Source: Halobacteriovorax sp. DA5
GTDB taxonomy: Bacteria > Bdellovibrionota > Bacteriovoracia > Bacteriovoracales > Bacteriovoracaceae
NCBI RefSeq assembly: GCF_002903145.1
Contig: NZ_PPDJ01000002.1
Location: 1-64,000, forward strand
Length of the DNA stretch: 64,000 bases
Reading direction: 5' to 3'
A program made the translations under genes and the position numbers. Numbering within the stretch: position 1 is the first letter of the stretch; the number at the start of each line of letters is the position of its first letter. Positions 58,328-64,000 of this stretch are shown here, one piece after another. Under the pieces are notes generated by a model. It searched no databases. It was given only the letters and a program-made list of their open reading frames with translations, and was not told where the DNA came from.

Positions 58328-58438
58328 TTATTTGACCTTAATAGGGATGTAGGCCTTAGCTCTTTTCTCGCGGGCCTGCTTCTCTTTCACTGAAGCAATT
58401 CCAACTAAAATACCAACGATAATAACAGGAATCCACAT
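58328..58438 (-). CDS. 36-residue membrane microprotein
   Basis: ATG at 58438 preceded by AAGGAGTGATT (near-perfect spacing). The product begins MWIPVIIVGILVGIAS, one hydrophobic helix, and continues with a basic tail (KEKQAREKRAKAY). It is 90 bp downstream of the ferredoxin gene on the same strand and converges with hemB, ending 2 bp from its stop. Single-pass membrane protein; function unknown. Confidence 0.6.
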   Translation of the reverse strand: MWIPVIIVGILVGIASVKEKQAREKRAKAYIPIKVK

Positions 58439-58528
58439 AATCACTCCTTGGTTCCTTTCCTAAGGAAATTATATCATTATTATCGGATAATATTTGATAA
58501 AACTAAGTCAATTTTTTGTGAACTTACT

Positions 58529-58819
58529 CTAAATGCTTGAATCTACGTAGTCTTTTAGGCTCTGGGCCGACTCTTTAGTGCCATCTTTAAACCACTTTGC
58601 CTCTGGATAACTGACAATATGGATACCTTCACGGCATTTTCCAAGGCAGTCGCTTGAAGTAACTCTAACGACACCTTTTCCATATTTTTCGTTGAAATAT
58701 GTCTTTAACTCGCTCTTTAATGCCATGGCATCATCAAGCATAGGGCAATCATTCTTCTTACAGCTCTTGCAAATAAAGATGTGTTTTTTAAAGAGATTCG
58801 TGTCGTGTTCTTTTGCCAT
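58529..58819 (-). CDS. Thioredoxin-like [2Fe-2S] ferredoxin
   Basis: 96 aa. Cys at 17, 20, 25, 58 and 62 (HIFICKSCKKNDC ... SSDCLGKC) resemble the small thioredoxin-fold [2Fe-2S] ferredoxins (C-x(n)-C ... CLG-x-C). AKWFKDG follows as the usual WY-like strand. The partner is unknown. Divergent from the gene at 58870. Confidence 0.8.
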   Translation of the reverse strand: MAKEHDTNLFKKHIFICKSCKKNDCPMLDDAMALKSELKTYFNEKYGKGVVRVTSSDCLGKCREGIHIVSYPEAKWFKDGTKESAQSLKDYVDSSI

Positions 58820-58869
58820 ATAGAGTCCTAAGCTGTTATTATAATTAAAAAATTTTAAGGATTTATACT

Positions 58870-60273
58870 ATGGATTTTTGCCAAATTCTATCAGCAAAAC
58901 AAAAAGCATTACAAATTAATTTAGATAATAAAATTTACGGCAGTTTCGCAGAAATTGGTGCAGGACAAGAAGTTGCTCGTGAGTTCTTTAGAGCTGGCGG
59001 TGCAGCAGGGACTGTTGCTAAGACGATGTCTGCTTATGATATGCAAATTTCGGATGCTATTTACGGTGTCGAGACATCTGGACGTTATGTTTCTCAAGGA
59101 CGTCTACATACGATGCTAGAGACAGAATTCACAAAAATGTACAAGCGTCTTAAAGATCAAAGAGAAGAGGGAACAAAATTCTTTTGCTTTGCTGATACTG
59201 TTGCAGCAAAAAGTTACTCTGGTCGCGGAGAGTGTCATGGTTGGCTTGGTGTACGTTTCCAACATCAAGCAGGGGCAGCTCCTTCTGATTTAATCATTCA
59301 CGTTAATATGCTTGATCAAGAAAATCTTCAGCAACAAGAGGCCATCGGTTTTCTTGGTGTGAATATGATCCACAGCTGTTTTTATAATTCAAATGATTCA
59401 TCTCATCTTGTTTCATCTCTAATGGATAACTTATCTGCTAGTCGTCTTAGGATTGATATGATTGACGTTAAAGGTCCGGCCTTTGATGGAGTTGATCCTC
59501 GTATTCTTTCTTTAGAACTTGTTAAGAGAAAGTTTACTTCTGCTGTTATGTTTGATGAGAATGGTAAAGTTGTTCAAATCAAAGATTACTTGTACCGCAA
59601 GCCACTTGTTGTTTTAAGAGGCTCTTTTAGGCCGCCAACAAAGGGAAATGTTGATGCGCTTAAAGTAGGGCGTGAGCTTTTATGCACAAGTGAGAAGTGT
59701 GAGAATGTTGTGACTCTTTCTGAGATCTCAATGTCAAAATTACTTTCTCGTTCATCTTCAATTGATAACGCTGATTTTTTAGCTCGTGTTGATTTACTTG
59801 CAAAAATTAAGCAAAAAGTTTTAATTACAAACTTCGCTTCTTACTTCGAACTCAATCAGTTCTTACAGCCAATTGCTAAGAATCAAATTGCATTTATTAC
59901 TAACACTTATAATTTAAATGAGATTTTAAATATCAAGCATTATGAGGATACTTCATTTGGGATCCTAGGTGGATTAGGTGAATTATTTGGCCTTAATACT
60001 AAATTGTATCTTTATCCATGTGCAGATGATAATGATGCAAAAAATCGCCTAAGCTTTGCTGATGTAACTTATGACAAGTCTCTTGAGTTTCTTGTTAAGT
60101 ATCTTCGTGAAAATAAGTTAATTGTCGATCTTGAAGGTTATGATCATGAAGCATCAGGAATCTGGTCTCGTACAGTTATTGAGATGATCTCAAGCGGCGA
60201 GAGCGGCTGGGAAAAAATGCTTCCAGAAGAAGTCGTTGAATTAGTTAAGAGTAATAATTTATTTAAAAATTAA
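58870..60273 (+). CDS. Conserved protein of uncertain function (widely misannotated family)
   Basis: 467 aa. The opening GSFAEIGAGQEVAREFFRAG (24-43), then AKTMSAYDMQISDAIYG (50-66) and ECHGWLGVRFQ, identify a broadly conserved bacterial family. As I recall, its members are often named TonB-dependent receptor or nicotinate-nucleotide adenylyltransferase without good evidence. There is no signal peptide or barrel, so the receptor label cannot apply. MIHSCFYNSNDSSHLVSSLMDNLS and KPLVVLRGSFRPPTKGNVD follow. Function not established. Followed 9 bp later by the acylase gene. Confidence 0.7.
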   Translation: MDFCQILSAKQKALQINLDNKIYGSFAEIGAGQEVAREFFRAGGAAGTVAKTMSAYDMQISDAIYGVETSGRYVSQGRLHTMLETEFTKMYKRLKDQREEGTKFFCFADTVAAKSYSGRGECHGWLGVRFQHQAGAAPSDLIIHVNMLDQENLQQQEAIGFLGVNMIHSCFYNSNDSSHLVSSLMDNLSASRLRIDMIDVKGPAFDGVDPRILSLELVKRKFTSAVMFDENGKVVQIKDYLYRKPLVVLRGSFRPPTKGNVDALKVGRELLCTSEKCENVVTLSEISMSKLLSRSSSIDNADFLARVDLLAKIKQKVLITNFASYFELNQFLQPIAKNQIAFITNTYNLNEILNIKHYEDTSFGILGGLGELFGLNTKLYLYPCADDNDAKNRLSFADVTYDKSLEFLVKYLRENKLIVDLEGYDHEASGIWSRTVIEMISSGESGWEKMLPEEVVELVKSNNLFKN

Positions 60274-60282
60274 GAGAACATC

Positions 60283-62589
60283 ATGAAAAAGATTCTAAGT
60301 ATTATTGCAGGCCTTCTTATATTAATCATAGCAAGCGTCTACTTTATGCTATTGGGATCTTTTCCAGTAATGCATGGTAGTCTTAAAGTTGATGGCCTAA
60401 ATGGTCTCACTAAGATCTATCGTGATCATGAAGGAGTTGTTCATATCGAAGCAGACTCTCGTCACGATATGAATTATGCTCTAGGCTTTTCAATGGCCAG
60501 TGATCGAAGCTTTCAATATGAGCTAATTAGTCGTGCTGGCCAGGGAAGACTTGCAGAAATTCTTGGGCCAGATCTTGTCGCTGTTGATAAATTATTTCGT
60601 ACTTTAAACTCTAAGTATATTCGTGATGGCATCTTGGCCTCTCTTGATCCGGTTGTGAGAAAAGATCTTGAGTCTTTTATGGCCGGCTATAACTACTATC
60701 TTGAAAATAATGTTAGGCCGATTGAATTTTTCTTACTGGGAATAAAGCCTAAGAAAATTGATATCGAAGATATCTATGGTGTCTTCGTTTACTTAAATTA
60801 TAGCTTTTCGCCATTTATGAGAAATGAAGTTGCTTATCAAAATATTATGGCAAATGTTAAGCATCGTGATTTTAAGTATCTCTTTGCTAATAATGAGGTT
60901 GATTTCTCTAAGCGTGTAAGACGTGTCGTTGATGCAAGCTTTATTGACTACGAATCATTATTAAAAGGAATTGGTACTTTTACTGGCTCAAATGCTTGGG
61001 CGATCTCTGGAAAGAAGACGAAGTCTGGAAAACCAATCCTAGCAAGTGATCCGCATATCAATTTTTCTGCACCTAATATTTGGTATGAAGCAAATATTAA
61101 GAATAAGGAAGAGGGCTTTCATATGTATGGCCACTTCCTACCACTTATTCCATTTCCGGCCATGGGCCACAATCGAAAACTTGGTTGGGGATTAACTATT
61201 AGTTACACAGATGATGTTGATCTTTATCAGTTAGAAGATGATTTTGAAATTGTACGAGTTGAAGACTCTTTGATTAAAGTGAAGGGAGAAGAGTCAATCG
61301 ATTTCCAAATCAAGTGGAGTAAGAAGGGTCCTGTTGTTAATGAAATCGTTCAGGCCGTAAACAAAGACGCAAAGAATATTGCGGCCCACTTCAGTTTCTT
61401 TCAAGAAGGTAACAAGCCTATTGAGGGATTTTATGGTCTTGGCCGTGCAAAAAACTTTGAAGAGATAAAGAAGGCCACAAGTATCGTTAAGTCACCTGGC
61501 CTTAATATTGTCTATGCGGATGCTGATGGGAATGTGGCAAGACTTATCATGGGGGATAGTTACAAAAGATCACATCCATTTGAATCAGATCTTGTTCAAA
61601 CACCTGATCGCAAGATTCTAGGGGTCTATACATTTGATGAGAAACCTCATGAGATTAATCCTGAAAATGGTTTTGTTGTTTCCGCTAATGATGCACCAAA
61701 GACAATGAAAAATGGTATCTATCACCGTGGTGGTTGGCATTCAGATAATCGCTATAATACTATTTTAAAGTCACTTGAGCTTCGAGATAATTGGGATATG
61801 GATTCTCAAAAGATGGTTCAAACTGCAAGCTTCAGTACGAATAATCGTAGGATGCAAAAAATTATTAATAATGCGCTAAAGAAATATCCAATGACTGCTC
61901 TTGAAGAAGAGGCCTTAAAATTCTTTATGGATTGGAAAGGTCATTCTCGCAAAGAACAGGTTGGACCGACAATATTTCATGAAACAAATATGCGTATTCG
62001 TAAGCTTCTAATGGATGAGATGGGTGAGGACTACGTTAAGTATTGTAAGGCCATTAACTCTTGGATTTATTATTACCGCTTACTTGAAATGCCAGATAAC
62101 TCTTGGTGGGATATTGAAAAGACTGCACCAATTGAAGATCGTGACCAGGTCATTTCAATGGCATTTAAAGAGGCCGTGAACTATCTAAAGCAAGAGCTTG
62201 GAGATGATGTCAGCAAGTGGCGCTGGGGACTTATTCATCAGCTAACAATGCCTCACCCATTTGGAAAAAATGAGTTTCTTGCGAAAATATTCAATCAGGG
62301 CCCATATGAGGCCAACGGATCTATCAATAGTATCAACCATATTCGTCGTGTCTCATGTGAAGCAGGACACACTCCAGTGACAGGACCAAGTACTCGTCGA
62401 CTAATTGACTTTGCTAATGTCGATATTTCTTACGGGATCCTTCCATTAGGAAACTCTGGGCATATGCTTTCTCCTTATTATGATAATCAGAGAGAACGCT
62501 TTATGAATGATGAGTATCGTACACAAATCTTTAGTTTTGATTTAATGAAGAAATCAGGCCCTAAAGTCTTAACTCTAAGGCCATTATAG
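60283..62589 (+). CDS. Penicillin-acylase-family hydrolase (S45, Ntn fold)
   Basis: 768 aa. N-terminal membrane anchor or signal (IIAGLLILIIASVYFMLLG, 8-26). The alpha-subunit opening GLTKIYRDHEGVVHIEADS (41-59) and MNYALGFSMASDRSFQYEL are standard. The autoprocessing Gly-Ser pair is 235-236 in TGSNAWAISG (234-243), with HINFSAPNIWYEA after it. Ser236 would be the nucleophile of the beta subunit. Members hydrolyse penicillin side chains or acyl-homoserine lactones; the natural substrate is not visible. Converges with the MscS gene, 4 bp apart. Confidence 0.9.
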   Translation: MKKILSIIAGLLILIIASVYFMLLGSFPVMHGSLKVDGLNGLTKIYRDHEGVVHIEADSRHDMNYALGFSMASDRSFQYELISRAGQGRLAEILGPDLVAVDKLFRTLNSKYIRDGILASLDPVVRKDLESFMAGYNYYLENNVRPIEFFLLGIKPKKIDIEDIYGVFVYLNYSFSPFMRNEVAYQNIMANVKHRDFKYLFANNEVDFSKRVRRVVDASFIDYESLLKGIGTFTGSNAWAISGKKTKSGKPILASDPHINFSAPNIWYEANIKNKEEGFHMYGHFLPLIPFPAMGHNRKLGWGLTISYTDDVDLYQLEDDFEIVRVEDSLIKVKGEESIDFQIKWSKKGPVVNEIVQAVNKDAKNIAAHFSFFQEGNKPIEGFYGLGRAKNFEEIKKATSIVKSPGLNIVYADADGNVARLIMGDSYKRSHPFESDLVQTPDRKILGVYTFDEKPHEINPENGFVVSANDAPKTMKNGIYHRGGWHSDNRYNTILKSLELRDNWDMDSQKMVQTASFSTNNRRMQKIINNALKKYPMTALEEEALKFFMDWKGHSRKEQVGPTIFHETNMRIRKLLMDEMGEDYVKYCKAINSWIYYYRLLEMPDNSWWDIEKTAPIEDRDQVISMAFKEAVNYLKQELGDDVSKWRWGLIHQLTMPHPFGKNEFLAKIFNQGPYEANGSINSINHIRRVSCEAGHTPVTGPSTRRLIDFANVDISYGILPLGNSGHMLSPYYDNQRERFMNDEYRTQIFSFDLMKKSGPKVLTLRPL

Positions 62590-62593
62590 AAGT

Positions 62594-64000
62594 TTATTTA
62601 AGTCTAAATTGTGAAGAGCGATTTGGTGCATTCCACCTATCGCTCACAAGCTCACTTGCAACCTGCTGAGAACGACTGAAGTCCACATTTTCTGGCGCAT
62701 AAGTTACGCCTGGGTCTTGTTGAACGTGAAGAGTTTGCGTAGGGAAGGCAAAGTTAATACCATGCTTCTTGGCCGCTCTTAAAATATCTAATAAGAATTT
62801 ATGCTTTTCATTTAATTCGTCATCCCAACTTGGAACTTCCCAAAACATATAGACAAGAATATTTAGAGAGCTTGCTCCCATCGAATTAAAATATACTTGG
62901 AAGTTATCCTTTCTTGTCATTGGATGAGCAACGATAATCTGACGGATACTCTCGCAAAAGTTTTCAATCTTTTCTGGAGGAGTCGCGTAATCGATACCTA
63001 GAGTTGTATTAAAGCGACGATATCTTCTGCGTCCAAGGTTGTCGATATTGGCATTGATAAGGTTTCCGTTTGGAACTGATAGCAGGGAGTTGTGAAATGT
63101 TCTGATACGAGTTGAGCGCATACCAACTTCTTCAATAATACCTTCGATATCATTATTAATCTTTACCCAATCTCCAATTGTAAATGGGTTATCAAAGAGA
63201 ACTGTAAATGAACCAAATAGGTTAGAGATTGTATCCTTGGCAGCAAGAGCGAAGGCGATACCACCAATCCCCATACCAGCAAGAATTGATTTCATATCTA
63301 GCTCGAGTGCATCTCCAATGAAGATGATTCCAACTGCGTAAATAAAAAATCTGGCAGTCTTTCTGATAAGTGGAACGACAATATCATCAAATTTATTTTC
63401 TGTTTCACGTGCTTTGTCTTCTAGATAGAGACAAATAACAGTGAGAAGTTGATTTAGGATAAATACCACAGAGATTGCCATGACAATATCACAGGCCTTA
63501 ACAACAAGAACGAGTGCATCTGCAGGGAGATCAATCCATGTTGCTAGCGTTTGAAATACATAGGCAAAAGCAAGACTACCAAAAGGAGAGGTTAGTCTAT
63601 TTTGTTGTTTCTCTGTAAAAGTGATATTTCTTTTCTTTAAAATTGAAATTGTTTTTGCTGCAATATAGTAGCGAATGATTCGGTCAACGATAAAGCTTAA
63701 AAGAGTAATTACAAGAAGCAGAATCCAGTGAATATTTAAAAGTAGAAAGCGCTGATGAAATGTCCATGCTGGAAGGTATTCTTTTAATCGATCCTTAGGG
63801 GATTGGCTGTAAACGACATCCTTAGCAACTTTTTTACCTTTAAGAGAGAGGTCATAGAAGCGAAGGGAGTTCATCGTCTCCTTTGTAAATAGCCACACCA
63901 TCTTGTCGCCACGTTGTACTTGGCGAATTGATATCTCAACATTGTGATCTTTATTTTCTACTTGGACGACTTCTTTACGGTAGTACCAAACTCCATCATC
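62594..64000 (-). CDS. MscS-type mechanosensitive channel, 5' end outside the window
   Basis: 468 residues seen. The frame stays open from the internal Met codon at 63901 to the right edge. The upstream codons (DDGVWYYRKEVVQVENK) read like real protein, so the gene continues beyond the window. Four hydrophobic segments lie in the first half. The pore-lining helix and MscS core read DMKSILAGMGIGGIAFALAA and DTISNLFGSFTVLFDNPFTIGDW, and the beta domain includes GIIEEVGMRSTRIRTFHNSLLSVPN. It would open under membrane tension. The soluble N-terminal part is of unknown type. Confidence 0.92.
   Translation of the reverse strand, partial: DDGVWYYRKEVVQVENKDHNVEISIRQVQRGDKMVWLFTKETMNSLRFYDLSLKGKKVAKDVVYSQSPKDRLKEYLPAWTFHQRFLLLNIHWILLLVITLLSFIVDRIIRYYIAAKTISILKKRNITFTEKQQNRLTSPFGSLAFAYVFQTLATWIDLPADALVLVVKACDIVMAISVVFILNQLLTVICLYLEDKARETENKFDDIVVPLIRKTARFFIYAVGIIFIGDALELDMKSILAGMGIGGIAFALAAKDTISNLFGSFTVLFDNPFTIGDWVKINNDIEGIIEEVGMRSTRIRTFHNSLLSVPNGNLINANIDNLGRRRYRRFNTTLGIDYATPPEKIENFCESIRQIIVAHPMTRKDNFQVYFNSMGASSLNILVYMFWEVPSWDDELNEKHKFLLDILRAAKKHGINFAFPTQTLHVQQDPGVTYAPENVDFSRSQQVASELVSDRWNAPNRSSQFRLK

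Noticed and set aside
1-64000. CRISPR arrays, insertion sequences, integrons
   Set aside because: No regularly spaced repeats, terminal inverted repeats or transposase/integrase-like proteins were seen.

Overview
The window is AT-rich chromosomal DNA of a Gram-negative bacterium. It encodes LptD, a heptosyltransferase-type GT9 enzyme, a trimeric-type porin, several lipoproteins and outer-membrane barrels. Low G+C, many secreted or lipid-anchored surface proteins and hydrolases, and frequent TTG/GTG starts fit the Bdellovibrionota, most like a Bacteriovoracaceae/Halobacteriovorax-type predator. That placement is inference: there is no rRNA here to confirm it. I see no tRNA, rRNA, CRISPR array, insertion sequence or prophage.

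Layout. 1-2.2 kb: GT9 glycosyltransferase and porin (minus strand). 2.3-5.6 kb: translation and RNA-processing operon rimM-trmD-SPOUT methylase-rplS-rnhB-yraN-like. 5.6-8.3 kb: glycine-zipper protein, STAS protein, rsmI, cyclic-nucleotide-phosphodiesterase-type metallo-beta-lactamase. 8.3-14.7 kb: folC-lptD-pabA-like-degenerate trpF-like-surE-M23 lipoprotein. 14.7-17.1 kb (minus): DEDDh exonuclease, short 2Fe-2S protein, lipoprotein and a small unknown. 17.3-24.8 kb (minus): a compact six-gene operon of a ddl-type ligase, a three-part aminotransferase/GNAT/dead-aminotransferase fusion, a C45 Ntn-hydrolase, a second aminotransferase and both CoA-transferase subunits. This is the most interesting metabolic unit. 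Its parts recall the Bacillus yodTSRQP-kamA beta-lysine cluster. 24.9-26.6 kb: thrS without a TGS domain. 26.8-29.1 kb: TPR-winged-helix regulator, small exported protein, rimI. 29.1-35.4 kb: rimP-nusA-infB-rbfA-truB behind a promoter plus terminator-like leader. 35.4-37.4 kb: membrane-anchored ferredoxin, Nudix-like protein and GNAT. 37.6-44 kb (minus): outer-membrane barrel protein and an 1823-residue metzincin lipoprotein. 44.4-47.8 kb: M14 peptidase, rnhA, FKBP lipoprotein, a 50-residue secreted peptide and a barrel protein. 48-55.6 kb: two very large surface lipoproteins, one with a tail-spike S74 chaperone and one with FGE-like and Ig/FN3-like parts. 55.7-64 kb: ParA, sufE, hemB, small proteins, a conserved protein of uncertain role, a penicillin-acylase-type hydrolase and an MscS channel that runs off the right edge.

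The genes fall into housekeeping blocks (ribosome maturation, tRNA modification, envelope assembly, heme and Fe-S) interleaved with surface and degradative functions. Recurrent features are GC-rich hairpin terminators in AT-rich DNA, two terminator-like hairpins inside the first codons of genes, stop/start overlaps, and a marked excess of the tetranucleotide GGCC in every codon phase.
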